A program made the translations under genes and the position numbers. From contig NZ_JAHRCY010000003.1 of NCBI RefSeq assembly GCF_019083965.1, forward strand, positions 322,706-386,705: a stretch of 64,000 bases of DNA, written 5' to 3'. The DNA is from Catellatospora tritici (GTDB taxonomy: Bacteria > Actinomycetota > Actinomycetes > Mycobacteriales > Micromonosporaceae). The notes under the pieces are model-generated. The model had not been told where the DNA came from, made no database searches, and was given only the letters and a program-made list of their open reading frames with translations. Below, in pieces: positions 1-9,197 of this stretch. Each line of letters starts with the position of its first letter. Position 1 is the first letter of the stretch.

Positions 1-3000
1 CCTCCGATGTGCTGCCCGAGTTCTCGCCGCCGACGGTCGAGATCCAGACCGAGGCGCTGGGTCTTTCGGCGACCGAGGTGGAGCAGTTCATCACCGTCCC
101 GCTGGAACAGGACCTGCTCAACGGCGTGCCGTGGCTGGAGTCGATCCGGTCGCAGTCGCTGGGCGGCCTGTCGCAGGTGGATCTGGTGTTCGAGCCGGGC
201 ACCGACGTGCTGCGGGCCCGCCAGGCGGTGCAGGAGCGACTCACCCAGGCGGTGGCCCTGCCGCATGTGTCGAAGGCCCCGAACATGATCCAGCCGGTCT
301 CCTCCACCAGCCGGGTCCTGGTCGTCGGCCTGTCCTCGCCGGACGTGTCGCTGATCGACATGTCGCTGTTGGCGCACTGGCAGGTCAAGCCCCGGCTGAT
401 GGGTGTGCCTGGTGTGGCCAATGTGTCCATCTGGGGCGAACGGGAACGCCAGCTGCAGGTCCAGGTCGATCCCCAGCGGCTGGCCGACGCGGGCGTGACG
501 CTCACCCAGGTGGTCGAGACGACCGGCAACGCGCTGTGGGTGTCCCCGCTGACCTTCGTCGAGGCGTCCACACCCGGCACCAGCGGCTTCGTCGAGACGC
601 CCAACCAGCGGCTGAGCATTCAGCACATCCTGCCCATCCACACCGCCGCCGACCTGGCCAAGGTGCCGCTGGAGCAGGCTCGGGCCAACACCGGTGAGGA
701 CCAGGCCGCCGCGCCCCCGGTGCAGCACGACGGCAAGACGACGCGGCTGGGCGACGTCGCCACGGTGACCGAGGACCACCAGCTCCCGCTGATCGGCGAC
801 GCCCTGGTCGGGGACAAGCCCGGTCTGATGCTGGTGGTGGAGAAGTTCCCGGGCGCCAACACGCTCGAGGTCACCAAGGGCGTCGAGGAGGCGCTGAAGT
901 CCCTGGAGCCGGGTATGACCGGAGTCCAGGTGGACACCTCCTTGTACCGCCCCGCCACCTTCATCGAGTCGGCGCTGGGCAACCTGCGCACCTCGGTGCT
1001 GCTGAGCATCCTGCTCGCGGTGATCGTGATCGGGGCGTTGCTGCTGGACTGGCGCGCCGCGCTGATCGCGCTGATCGTGATCCCGCTGTCGCTGCTGCTG
1101 GCGGTGCTCGTGCTCGACCTGCGCGGCAGCGGTGTGAACATGCTGGTGCTGGCGGGGTTGATGTTCGCGCTCACGGTCGTGGTGCACGACGTGGTCACCG
1201 AGACCGACAACGCCAGACGCGGGTTGGTACGCCGCGAGGGCGAGCCCGCCACCGAGCAGTCGTTCACCGACACGGTGCTGCGCACCCGCGTGCCGCTGCT
1301 GTACGCCACCCTGATCCTGCTCGCCGGACTGGCCCCGCTGCTGTTCATCGGCGGTCTGACCGGCGCCTTCACCGCCCCGGTGGCGTGGTCGTGCGCGCTG
1401 GCGGTGCTGGCGTCGCTGCTGCTGTCGCTGACGCTCACCCCGGTGCTGTCCTGGCTGCTGTACCGCCGGGCGAACCTGCCCGCGCAGTCGCGCGCGCTGG
1501 GCTGGCTGCGGACGCGCTACGAGGGCCTGTCGGCGCGCGCCGACCGCCGCCCGAAGCTCGCGCTCGCCACCGCGCTGGTGCTGGCGCTGGCCGGGCCGCT
1601 GCTCGCGCCGCTGCTGGGCGGCCAGGCGCTGCTGCCGGTGCCGCAGGACCGCAACCTGCTGATCCGCTGGACCGGCGTGCCGAGCATGTCCCAGCAGGAG
1701 ATGGTGCGCGTGGCCGGTGCGGTCGGCACCCGGCTGCGGGCCACCGAGGGCGTGTCCAACGTGGGCGTGCACGTCGGCCGGGCGATCAACTCCGACCAGG
1801 CCGTCGGCATGAACTCCGGCGAGTTCTGGCTGACCCTCGACCCGAAGGCGGACTACACCGCCACCACCGACCGCATCCAGAGCGTCGTCGACCAGTACCC
1901 GGGCTTCGACCACCACGTGGTGACCTACCCGGCACAGCAGGTCAACGAGGCGTTGACGGGCACCAAGGGCGACCTGGTGGTGCGGATCTACGGCAAGGAC
2001 CTCGACACGCTGCGGGCCAAGGCCCAGGAGGTGCGCGGGGTGCTGGCGCAGGTCGACGGCGTCACCGCGCGGCCGGAGGACCTGAGCAAGAACCAGGCCA
2101 CCATCGAGGTCGAAGTCGACCTGGCCAAGGCGGAGAAGTACGGCATCAAGCCTGGCGACGTCCGGCGCAGCGCCGCCGTGCTGATCTCCGGCCTGACCGC
2201 GGGCAGCCTGTTCGAGGAGCAGAAGGTCTTCGACGTGGTGGTGCTGGGCGTGCCGTCGGTGCGCGACAGCGTCGCCGCCGTCGGCAACCTGCTCATCGAC
2301 ACCCCGAGCGGCGGGCACGTGAAGCTGTCCGACGTGGCGAACGTGCACATGGTGTCAGCGCCGTCGAACATCCGCCACGACTCCGTGTCGCGCCGGGTGG
2401 ACATCCCGGTCGACGTGACCGGTCGCCCGGTCGACCTGGTCGCCCGCGACATCCAGGGCGAGCTGAAGAACGTGAAGTTCCCGGTCGAGTACCACGCCGA
2501 GGTGCTGGGCGACTACACCACCGCGGGCGCCGCGCACTGGCGGCTGCTGGCCCTGCTCGCCGTCGCCGCGATCGCGACGTACCTGCTGCTGCAGGCGGCG
2601 TTCGGCAGCTGGCGGCTGGCCACGCTGCTGATCCTGCTGCTGCCCGCGTCGCTGTTCGGCGGGGTGCTGCTGGCGCTGCTGACCGGCGTCGGGATCTCGA
2701 TCGGCTCGCTGCTCGGCCTCGGGGTGCCGCTGGCGCTGGCGGTACGCGAGGGTGTGCTGCTGGTGCGCGGCTGGCAACAGCAGGCGGCCGAGGCCGCCGC
2801 GACCGGCGTGCGACCGACCTACGGCGTCGGCGACCGGTTCGGTCCGATCGTCACCACCGCGCTGGCCGTCGCGGCGGCGCTGGTGCCGATGCTGGCGCTG
2901 GGCAACGTGGCGGGCCTGGAGATCCTGCGCCCGCTGGCGGTCACCGCGCTCGGCGGCCTGGTCACGGCGGTGCTGCTGATCCTGTACCTGCTGCCCGTGC

Positions 3001-3086
3001 TGCACGGGTTCTTCGACCCGGCACGCGAGCAGCGCCCGGCGGCCGGTCCGGCTGGGACCGCCCCGTCCACCGCAGAGGGAGCGTGA
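1..3086 (+). CDS. RND-family efflux pump (CusA/CzcA-like), 5' end missing
   Basis: Inner-membrane proton-driven exporter of the heavy-metal (HME) RND family. The reading frame is open from the window edge (first full codon at 3). By alignment with the paralogue at 3628 about 36 N-terminal residues lie outside. Visible parts are the porter domain (DVLPEFSPPTVEIQT, PGVANVSIWGE), a first membrane bundle around 990-1480, a second porter domain, and a C-terminal membrane bundle from about 2530. The TM4 segment that carries the paired Asp in the paralogue (VVVDDAIIDIEN) reads VVVHDVVTETDN here, so the first Asp is His (codon 1185-1187). The stop lies 4 nt before the next gene, so it is one operon with the adaptor-like protein and the second pump. 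The substrate cannot be read from sequence. Confidence 0.9.
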   Translation, partial: SDVLPEFSPPTVEIQTEALGLSATEVEQFITVPLEQDLLNGVPWLESIRSQSLGGLSQVDLVFEPGTDVLRARQAVQERLTQAVALPHVSKAPNMIQPVSSTSRVLVVGLSSPDVSLIDMSLLAHWQVKPRLMGVPGVANVSIWGERERQLQVQVDPQRLADAGVTLTQVVETTGNALWVSPLTFVEASTPGTSGFVETPNQRLSIQHILPIHTAADLAKVPLEQARANTGEDQAAAPPVQHDGKTTRLGDVATVTEDHQLPLIGDALVGDKPGLMLVVEKFPGANTLEVTKGVEEALKSLEPGMTGVQVDTSLYRPATFIESALGNLRTSVLLSILLAVIVIGALLLDWRAALIALIVIPLSLLLAVLVLDLRGSGVNMLVLAGLMFALTVVVHDVVTETDNARRGLVRREGEPATEQSFTDTVLRTRVPLLYATLILLAGLAPLLFIGGLTGAFTAPVAWSCALAVLASLLLSLTLTPVLSWLLYRRANLPAQSRALGWLRTRYEGLSARADRRPKLALATALVLALAGPLLAPLLGGQALLPVPQDRNLLIRWTGVPSMSQQEMVRVAGAVGTRLRATEGVSNVGVHVGRAINSDQAVGMNSGEFWLTLDPKADYTATTDRIQSVVDQYPGFDHHVVTYPAQQVNEALTGTKGDLVVRIYGKDLDTLRAKAQEVRGVLAQVDGVTARPEDLSKNQATIEVEVDLAKAEKYGIKPGDVRRSAAVLISGLTAGSLFEEQKVFDVVVLGVPSVRDSVAAVGNLLIDTPSGGHVKLSDVANVHMVSAPSNIRHDSVSRRVDIPVDVTGRPVDLVARDIQGELKNVKFPVEYHAEVLGDYTTAGAAHWRLLALLAVAAIATYLLLQAAFGSWRLATLLILLLPASLFGGVLLALLTGVGISIGSLLGLGVPLALAVREGVLLVRGWQQQAAEAAATGVRPTYGVGDRFGPIVTTALAVAAALVPMLALGNVAGLEILRPLAVTALGGLVTAVLLILYLLPVLHGFFDPAREQRPAAGPAGTAPSTAEGA

Positions 3087-3090
3087 CGCC

Positions 3091-3606
3091 ATGTCGGGCA
3101 ACAGCGCAGGTCCTGGCAGCAGCGGCGCGAGGCCGGACCGTAGATGGCTCAAATGGGGCCTGGGTGCCGTGGTCGTGGTCGCCGTGGGCATCGGGCTGGC
3201 GTCGATGCTGGGCAGCTCATACCCGCCGCTGTCGGACATCGTCGACACCCAGAACGACACGTCCGGGGTGGCCGAGCCGGTCGACGGCACGGATCTGAGC
3301 AAGGTGACGCTGCAGCCGGAGGCGGTGGAGCATCTAGGCATCGTCACCGCCCCGGTGGCCACGGCCAAGTACGGCAGCAAGCAGAAGCTGACCATCCCGT
3401 ACCAGGCGCTGTTCTATGACCCGACCGGCGACACCTGGGCCTACGCCGTCGTCGGCGACCGGGAGTACCTGCGCCAACACGTGACGGTGGAGACCGTCGC
3501 GGGCGACACCGTGGTGCTCAAGGAGGGGCCGAAGGCAGGGACCGAGGTGGTGGTCCAGGGCGTCGACGAGCTCTACGGCACTGAGGTCGGGGTCGAGGAA
3601 GAGTAG
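3091..3606 (+). CDS. Short membrane-anchored adaptor (C-terminal part of a membrane-fusion protein)
   Basis: 171 residues. A single membrane anchor (about 21-40, KWGLGAVVVVAVGIGLASML) is followed by an extracytoplasmic domain. Residues about 85-165 (VTAPV, IPYQALFYDPTGDTWAYAV, VTVETVAGDTVVLKEGPKAGTEVVVQG) match the beta-barrel and membrane-proximal part of RND membrane-fusion proteins (HlyD/CusB type). The lipoyl domain and the alpha-hairpin that reaches an outer-membrane TolC channel are absent; the usual family length is 350-450 residues. It sits 4 nt after one pump gene and 21 nt before the other, so it is probably their shared partner. Absence of the hairpin fits a cell with no conventional outer membrane (inference). 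Confidence 0.7.
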   Translation: MSGNSAGPGSSGARPDRRWLKWGLGAVVVVAVGIGLASMLGSSYPPLSDIVDTQNDTSGVAEPVDGTDLSKVTLQPEAVEHLGIVTAPVATAKYGSKQKLTIPYQALFYDPTGDTWAYAVVGDREYLRQHVTVETVAGDTVVLKEGPKAGTEVVVQGVDELYGTEVGVEEE

Positions 3607-3627
3607 CGGCGGGGGAGTGAACCGGTC

Positions 3628-6600
3628 ATGATGCGCTGGATCGTCGCGACGAGCCTGAAGTTCCGCGTGCTGGTGGTGGCACTGGCCGCCGGGATGATGG
3701 CGCTCGGCTTCGTCCAGCTGCGCAAGATGCCGGTCGACGTGTTCCCCGAGTTCGCCCCGCCGCGCGTGGAGATCCAGACCGCGTGCCTGGGCCTGTCCGC
3801 GGGTGAGGTCGAGTCGCTGGTCACCGTGCCGATGGAGAACGCGCTCAACGGCGTCGAGGGCCTGGAGACGATGCGGTCCAAGTCGCTGGCCCAGCTGTCC
3901 TCGATCGAGCTGCTGTTCAAGCCGGGCACCGACCTGTTCACCGCCCGGCAGCTGGTGTCGGAGCGGATGGTGGCGGTGACGCCGACCCTGCCGACCTGGG
4001 CGGCGCCGCCGGTCATGCTGCAGCCGGTCTCGTCCATGGGTCGGGTCATGAAGATCGGGCTGACCTCGGACTCCCGGTCGATCATCGAGATGTCGATGAT
4101 CTCGTACTGGACCATTCGCGCCAAGCTGCTCGAGGTGCCCGGGGTCGCCAACGTGGCGATCTGGGGCGAGCAGCTGCAGATGCTCCAGGTGCAGGTCGAC
4201 CCGAAGCGGATGCAGGCGCACAGCGTCTCGCTCGACCAGGTGATGACCGAGACCGCCGACGCGCTGGAGGTGGGGCTGCTCCAGTTCTCCAACGGCGCCG
4301 TGATCGGCACCGACGGCCAGGTCACCACCCCCAACCAGACCATCGGCGTACGCCACGTGCTGCCCATCCGCACCGCGGCCGACCTGGCCAAGGTGACCGT
4401 GTCGCGGGCCGGCCAGGCGCCGTTGCGCCTCGGCGAGGTGGCGGACGTGGTCGAGGGCCACCAGCCGCTCATCGGCGACGCGGTGATCGAGGGCCAGCCC
4501 GGCGTGATGCTGATCGTGGAGAAGCTGCCCTGGGCCAACACCATCGACGTCACCAACGGCGTCGAGCAGGCGCTGAAGACGCTGGAGCCGGGCCTGACCG
4601 GCATCAAGGTCAACCCGACCATCTTCCGGCCCGCCTCGTTCATCGAGACCGCGGTGGACAACCTGTCCCGGGCGCTGCTGCTGGGCTGCCTGTTCGTGGT
4701 GCTGGTGCTGGCGCTGTTCCTGTTCGAGTGGCGTACCGCGCTGATCAGTCTGGTCGCGATCCCGCTGTCCATCGTGGCCGCGGGGCTGGTGCTCTACTAT
4801 CGCGGGGCCACGATCAACACCATGGTGCTGGCCGGGTTGGTGATCGCCGTCGGCGTGGTCGTCGACGACGCGATCATCGACATCGAGAACATCATGAGAC
4901 GGCTGCGCCAGGCGCGGGCCGAGGGTTCGGACCGCTCCACCGCGTCCATCGTCCTGGACGCGTCCCTGGAGGTGCGGAGCCCGATCGTGTACGCCACGAT
5001 GATCATCGTCGCGGCGGCGGTGCCGATCTTCTTCCTGGGCGGGCTGACCGGGGCGTTCTTCCGGCCGCTGGCGCTGTCGTACACCCTGGCGGTGCTGGCG
5101 TCGCTGGTGGTCGCGCTGACGGTGACCCCGGCCCTGGCGCTGCTGCTGCTCTCGCGCGCCCCGCTGGACCGCAAGGAGTCCCCGGTCGTGCGCTGGCTCA
5201 AGCCCGCCTACGGCAGGCTGCTCGACCGCGTCGTCCGCAAGCCGTTCGTCGCGTTCGCCGCCACCGGCGTGGTGCTGCTGTTCGGCCTGGCCGCGCTGCC
5301 GGGGCTGGGCCAGTCGCTGCTGCCCGCGTTCAAGGAACGCAACGTCTTCATGCACTTCATCACCGCGCCCGGATCGTCCAACGACGAGGAGATCCGGATG
5401 ATCCAGAACGTCTCCAAGGAGCTGCGCGACCTGCCCGGCGTGCAGACCTTCGGCGCGCACATCGGCATGGCGTTCCTGGGCGACGAGACCGCGGGCGTCA
5501 ACTTCGGCGAGCTGTGGATCAGTATCGACCCGGCGGTGGACTACGACGAGACCATCGCCAAGATCGAGGATGTCGGCAAGAACTACCCGGGCCTCATGCA
5601 CAACGTGTACACGTACCTGCGGGAGCGGACCGACGAGGTGCTCACCGGCTCCGGTGACGCGATCGTGGTGCGCATCTACGGTGAGGACCTGGACAAGCTG
5701 CGGGGCAAGGCCGAGGAGATCCAGCAGTTGATGGCCGACACCCCGGGCACCGTCGACCGCCACGTCGACCTGGAGGTGGACGTGCCGCAGGTCGAGGTGA
5801 CCGTCGACCTGGCCAAGGCGGAGCAGTTCGGCGTCAAGCCGGGCGACGTGCGGCGCGCCTCGGCGACGCTGATGGCCGGCGAGGAGGTCGGCGACATCTT
5901 CCGCGACGGCAAGGCCTACGACATCGTGGTATGGAGCACGCCCGGCACCCGCGACTCGGTGGCCGACATCGAGAACCTGCCCATCGACACGCCCAACGGC
6001 GGCCACGTGCGCCTCGGTGACGTGGCCAAGGTCGAGGTCAAGTCCACGCCCAACGTGATCCTGCACGACGGCACCCAGCGCTATATCGACGTCGGCGCCA
6101 ACGTGGAGGGCCGCGACCTGGGCGCGGTCGTCAAGGACCTGGACTCCAAACTGGGCAACGTCAGCTACGACCGCGGCTACCACGCCGAACTGCTGGGCGA
6201 GTACGCCGAGCGCCAGGCCGCCTCGCAGCGACTGCTGTTCTTCGGCCTCGGTGCGGCGCTACTGATCCTGATCCTGCTGCGGCTGTCGTTCGAGAGCTGG
6301 CGGCTGGCGATCCTGTCGTTCCTCACCCTGCCGTCGGCGCTGGTGGGCGGCGTGCTCGCGGCGTACTTCTTCAGCGGGCGCACCATCTCGCTCGGGTCGC
6401 TGGTGGGCCTGCTGACCGTGCTCGGCATCGCGGCCCGTAACGGCATCCTGCTGATCAGCCACTACCAGCACCTGGAACGGTTCGAGGGGCAGTCCTTCGG
6501 CAAGGACCTGGTGCTGCGCGGCTCGCTGGACCGGCTGTCGCCGATCCTGATGACCACGCTGGCCACCGGTCTGGCGCTGGTGCCGCTGGTGGTGCTGGGG

Positions 6601-6786
6601 GACGTGCCCGGACACGAGATCGAGCACCCGATGGCCGTGGTCATCATCGGCGGGCTGCTCACCTCGACGCTGCTGAACCTGATCATCGTGCCGGTGCTGT
6701 ACCTGCGGTTCGGCCGTTCCCGCAAGGAATCGGCCGCACCGGCCGCACCCGCACCGCCCGGCCCCGAACCCGCCCCGGCGGTGTGA
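3628..6786 (+). CDS. RND-family efflux pump (CusA/CzcA-like), complete
   Basis: 1052 residues, the usual HME-RND length. TM1 is about residues 10-30. The large porter domain starts VDVFPEFAPPRVEIQT. The TM2-6 bundle contains VVVDDAIIDIEN, with the paired Asp413/Asp414 expected for proton relay. A second porter domain and the C-terminal TM bundle (LRLSFESWRLAIL, GIAARNGILLISHY) follow. A GGGGGAG ribosome site lies at 3611-3617; ATG 3628 is followed by a second ATG at 3631. It is closely related to the upstream partial pump, pointing to a tandem duplication and possibly a heteromeric pump. The last 25 residues are Ala/Pro-rich. Metal selectivity (Cu, Ag, Zn, Co) is not determinable here. Confidence 0.92.
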   Translation: MMRWIVATSLKFRVLVVALAAGMMALGFVQLRKMPVDVFPEFAPPRVEIQTACLGLSAGEVESLVTVPMENALNGVEGLETMRSKSLAQLSSIELLFKPGTDLFTARQLVSERMVAVTPTLPTWAAPPVMLQPVSSMGRVMKIGLTSDSRSIIEMSMISYWTIRAKLLEVPGVANVAIWGEQLQMLQVQVDPKRMQAHSVSLDQVMTETADALEVGLLQFSNGAVIGTDGQVTTPNQTIGVRHVLPIRTAADLAKVTVSRAGQAPLRLGEVADVVEGHQPLIGDAVIEGQPGVMLIVEKLPWANTIDVTNGVEQALKTLEPGLTGIKVNPTIFRPASFIETAVDNLSRALLLGCLFVVLVLALFLFEWRTALISLVAIPLSIVAAGLVLYYRGATINTMVLAGLVIAVGVVVDDAIIDIENIMRRLRQARAEGSDRSTASIVLDASLEVRSPIVYATMIIVAAAVPIFFLGGLTGAFFRPLALSYTLAVLASLVVALTVTPALALLLLSRAPLDRKESPVVRWLKPAYGRLLDRVVRKPFVAFAATGVVLLFGLAALPGLGQSLLPAFKERNVFMHFITAPGSSNDEEIRMIQNVSKELRDLPGVQTFGAHIGMAFLGDETAGVNFGELWISIDPAVDYDETIAKIEDVGKNYPGLMHNVYTYLRERTDEVLTGSGDAIVVRIYGEDLDKLRGKAEEIQQLMADTPGTVDRHVDLEVDVPQVEVTVDLAKAEQFGVKPGDVRRASATLMAGEEVGDIFRDGKAYDIVVWSTPGTRDSVADIENLPIDTPNGGHVRLGDVAKVEVKSTPNVILHDGTQRYIDVGANVEGRDLGAVVKDLDSKLGNVSYDRGYHAELLGEYAERQAASQRLLFFGLGAALLILILLRLSFESWRLAILSFLTLPSALVGGVLAAYFFSGRTISLGSLVGLLTVLGIAARNGILLISHYQHLERFEGQSFGKDLVLRGSLDRLSPILMTTLATGLALVPLVVLGDVPGHEIEHPMAVVIIGGLLTSTLLNLIIVPVLYLRFGRSRKESAAPAAPAPPGPEPAPAV

Positions 6787-6791
6787 CCAGC

Positions 6792-6820
6792 GCGCTTGAC
6801 CGCGGAAAGCGGTCAAGCGC
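6792..6820 (+). terminator. Perfect 12-bp hairpin after the RND operon
   Basis: GCGCTTGACCGC, loop GGAAA, GCGGTCAAGCGC. It starts 5 nt after the stop of the second pump. There is no T-tract, as is common for actinobacterial terminators. Confidence 0.7.
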
Positions 6821-6831
6821 GGGCAAATAAG

Positions 6832-6877
6832 AACGCTCGTCTTGGCAACCACGGGGGAAGTCGCCAAGCCGAGCGTT
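6832..6877. terminator. Second hairpin, 15-bp arms with one mismatch
   Basis: AACGCTCGTCTTGGC pairs with GCCAAGCCGAGCGTT across a 16-nt loop. It lies between the convergent RND operon and patatin gene and could work in both directions. Confidence 0.5.
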
Positions 6878-7030
6878 ACCGATGAGCATAGCCGCGTCGG
6901 CAGCTTTTGGCTACGTCGTGTTCGGACGGGGTTCACCTGCTCAAACGTGGTGATCCTCCGCGATTCGACCAGGTCAGCGGCGAAGTGAAAAATGTCCAAC
7001 GAATTTCACGCCGATCTTCGGATCCCGTCG

Positions 7031-7867
7031 TCAACCCCAGATCGTGGCCACCTCTTCGGCGATCACCACAGCCTGGGCCCGTCCGGCCCGCGCCGACATG
7101 GCCCGCCGGGCCGGATCGAGCATGTTGCGGCCGATCGCCGACCGGGCCGCCTTGTCCGGGCTGACCAGACTCACCTGGGCCCCGGCGGCGCGCAGGTCGG
7201 TGGCGTGCCGCGAGGCACTGGAGACCAGGCCGCCGCCGACGGTCACCGGCGCGACGATGACGACCCGCTCGTATCCGGTGGCCAGGTCGGCGTTGGTGGC
7301 CGAGCGCATGCCGCCGTCGATGTAGCTGCGCCCGTTGATCTGCGCGGGCGGCCACACGCCGGGCACCGCGCAGCTGGCCGTCACCGCGTCGAGCAGCGGC
7401 ACCCCGCTGTCGCGGTCGAAGACCACGAACTCGCCGGTGTGCGCGTCGCTGGCGGTTATCTTCAACGGCCGGTCGGGCCAGTCGAGATCGGGCAGGCGGG
7501 AGGCGATGACGGCGCGCCGCTCGTCCGGGGTCATCCGGGCGTTGGCGATGGCCAGCGCACCCAGGCGGGCCCGGTACTGCTCGGGCTGCCTGCTCCAGAG
7601 CATGGCCCAGCCGTACCCCAGCAGCATCCGGGTGCTCAGCCGGTCGGCGACCTCGTTGACCGGGTCCTCCAGTTGGGTGGCGTAGCGCTCCTCGATCGGG
7701 GTGCGGTCGGCGATCAGCGAGGCGACCACCGAACCCGCCGAGGTGCCGATCAGCACGTCGGCCTGGCCCAGGTCGAGCCCGGCTTCGGCCAGCCCGGCGA
7801 GAATGCCCAGTTCCCAGGCGATGCCGGTGATCCCACCGCCGCCCAGCACCAGCGCCCGGCTCTTCAT
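7031..7867 (-). CDS. Patatin-like phospholipase
   Basis: 278 residues; a predicted serine lipase/acyl hydrolase with a Ser-Asp dyad. The N-terminal anion-hole loop is GGGGITG (about residues 9-15), the nucleophile elbow is GTSAGS (Ser43), and the Asp motif is DGGMRSATNADLA (Asp184). No signal peptide is seen, so it is probably cytoplasmic. ATG 7867 is preceded by an AAAGGG ribosome site. An alternative ATG at 8017, also with a purine-rich site, would add a 50-residue Arg/Ala/Pro-rich tail of low complexity, which I consider less likely. It is transcribed toward the RND operon. Substrate unknown. Confidence 0.85.
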   Translation of the reverse strand: MKSRALVLGGGGITGIAWELGILAGLAEAGLDLGQADVLIGTSAGSVVASLIADRTPIEERYATQLEDPVNEVADRLSTRMLLGYGWAMLWSRQPEQYRARLGALAIANARMTPDERRAVIASRLPDLDWPDRPLKITASDAHTGEFVVFDRDSGVPLLDAVTASCAVPGVWPPAQINGRSYIDGGMRSATNADLATGYERVVIVAPVTVGGGLVSSASRHATDLRAAGAQVSLVSPDKAARSAIGRNMLDPARRAMSARAGRAQAVVIAEEVATIWG

Positions 7868-8230
7868 CGGCAACCCTTTCTTCCGCTTCGGGCTCCGACG
7901 GTACTCCGCCGAGGCTCGGGCGGCGGGCCGCCGGGAAGCGCGTGGGGGCTCGGGTTCGGGGGCCCGCGCGGTGGTGGCGGTGCGGGAGGCCGCTGCCTCG
8001 TCCGGCTGCTTCAGCATGTCGCCCTCTTTCCCGGCGAGCTCAGCGGCGGGTGGCAGCCCGCGCGCTTTGCGATGCTCATGCGCTTGTACGCCTGATCGAA
8101 TCCTAACGTCCGAATAGCCGTCACCTGCTGTAACAACCGCGAAATACCCGGCTCGGGCCCATCTCATTCCTGCCGCCGCGCACCGGTCGTCGCCCCCGGC
8201 CACCCGCCCGTCCTGGTCACCCCGCTGGGC
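7868..8230. other. Intergenic region upstream of patatin gene
   Basis: Divergent spacer between the patatin gene and the five-gene cassette. Apart from the possible in-frame extension of the patatin gene down to 8017, I see no gene. An AT-richer patch at about 8080-8150 may hold the patatin promoter, but no convincing -35/-10 pair was found. Confidence 0.4.
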
Positions 8231-8231
8231 C

Positions 8232-8262
8232 CACCGCGGTGGGGAGAACTGTCACCGCGGTG
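8232..8262. promoter_or_regulatory. Twin palindromic operator of the five-gene cassette
   Basis: Two identical 10-bp palindromes CACCGCGGTG at 8232-8241 and 8253-8262, centres exactly 21 bp apart (two helical turns). The first is extended to CCACCGCGGTGG. The second abuts the -10 box TAGCCT at 8266-8271. The arrangement suits a dimeric repressor binding cooperatively on one DNA face (inference). Confidence 0.6.
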
Positions 8263-8265
8263 GTT

Positions 8266-8271
8266 TAGCCT
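8266..8271 (+). promoter_or_regulatory. -10 box of the cassette promoter
   Basis: TAGCCT (TANNNT class). Transcription would start near 8278, giving a 5' leader of about 26 nt with the ribosome site AGGAAGGGGG at 8286-8295 before ATG 8304. No clear -35 box. Confidence 0.5.
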
Positions 8272-8303
8272 CCGGTGTCCTCGACAGGAAGGGGGCCGTC
8301 CAC

Positions 8304-9197
8304 ATGGGATGGTTGACCGCTTCGGGTGGCTATGAGGTCACCCTGCGGGAATCGACGCTGGTCGCCCGCAACGCCAAGGGGCGCGAGCTGCGCTCGGTGC
8401 CCACCGCGCTGCGCGACGACCCGGTCGTGGTCGGGCTGCGCCAGCTCACCGAGTGGCTGGGACGCCACGAGGCGCAGTGCCGCACCGACATCGAACGCTG
8501 GATGGTGCGCTCGCTGCCGGTGCCGGTGGAGGTGCTCGCGCAGGTGTGGCCGGACGAGAGCTGGCGTACCGCGCTGACCGACCTGGTGGTGGCGGTGCTC
8601 GACGACGACGGCGGCTGGGACCCCGACGAGGTCGGCTTCCTGCGGGCGGCGGAACCGGCAGGCGGGTCGCAGCCGGGGCGCATCGGCGTGGTCAACCTCG
8701 ACGGCGAGACGGTGCGCCGCGACGCCGCCCGGGTGCTCATCCCACACCCGGTGACCCTGAGCGACCTGGACGACCTGCGTGAGTTCGCGGCGGACCTGGG
8801 CGTGCAGCAGTCGGTGGACCAGCTGTTCCGCCAGATCCACGTCCGCCCGGCGACGCTGGAGGCGGGCGCGAGCCGCGTCGAGGAGTACTCGGGGGGCCGC
8901 TACGAGCAACTGCGCCACCTGACCTCGCGCGCCACCAAGCTGGGTTACCCGGTGCGTGGCGGCAACGCCGTCTGCCGGGTGTTCGAGGGCGGCCGGGTGG
9001 TCGAGGCCCGCTCCTGGGTCGGCGCCGAGGACCCGTACTACGAGACCGAGACCGGCGACCTGGTCTTCACCGACCGCGACGGCGCCGGGCTGGCCCTGGC
9101 CGACGTCGGGCCGGTGGCCTGGTCGGAAGGCATCCGCATGGCCGCGGCCCTGTACGCCGGGCGCGTGGTGAAGCAGGAGGAGGGTGAGGACGAATGA
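8304..9197 (+). CDS. DUF4132 domain protein (YehI/MolR C-terminal-like)
   Basis: 297 residues. Residues about 140-295 match the DUF4132 pattern as I know it: VLIPHPVTLSDLDDL, then QLFRQIHVRP, EEYSGGRYEQL, TSRATKLGYPVRGG, ending in a beta-rich part. In E. coli YehI this domain is the C-terminal part of a protein of about 1200 residues; here it is free-standing. First gene of the cassette; its TGA overlaps the next ATG (ATGA at 9194-9197), so translation is coupled. The biochemical function of DUF4132 is unknown. The locus context (AAA ATPase, VWA, SWIM) suggests a chaperone or NTP-driven conflict/regulatory system. Confidence 0.75.
   Translation: MGWLTASGGYEVTLRESTLVARNAKGRELRSVPTALRDDPVVVGLRQLTEWLGRHEAQCRTDIERWMVRSLPVPVEVLAQVWPDESWRTALTDLVVAVLDDDGGWDPDEVGFLRAAEPAGGSQPGRIGVVNLDGETVRRDAARVLIPHPVTLSDLDDLREFAADLGVQQSVDQLFRQIHVRPATLEAGASRVEEYSGGRYEQLRHLTSRATKLGYPVRGGNAVCRVFEGGRVVEARSWVGAEDPYYETETGDLVFTDRDGAGLALADVGPVAWSEGIRMAAALYAGRVVKQEEGEDE

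Noticed and set aside
3334..6183. 949-codon minus-strand open frame opposite the second RND pump
   Set aside because: Composition (His/Gln/Arg/Asp-rich) is typical of antisense to high-GC genes; the plus strand encodes a clear RND transporter.
7868..8203. In-frame N-terminal extension of the patatin-like protein up to 8203 or 8017
   Set aside because: The extension is low-complexity Arg/Ala/Pro sequence and family motifs begin directly after the ATG at 7867, which has its own ribosome site. ATG 8017 is kept only as an alternative.
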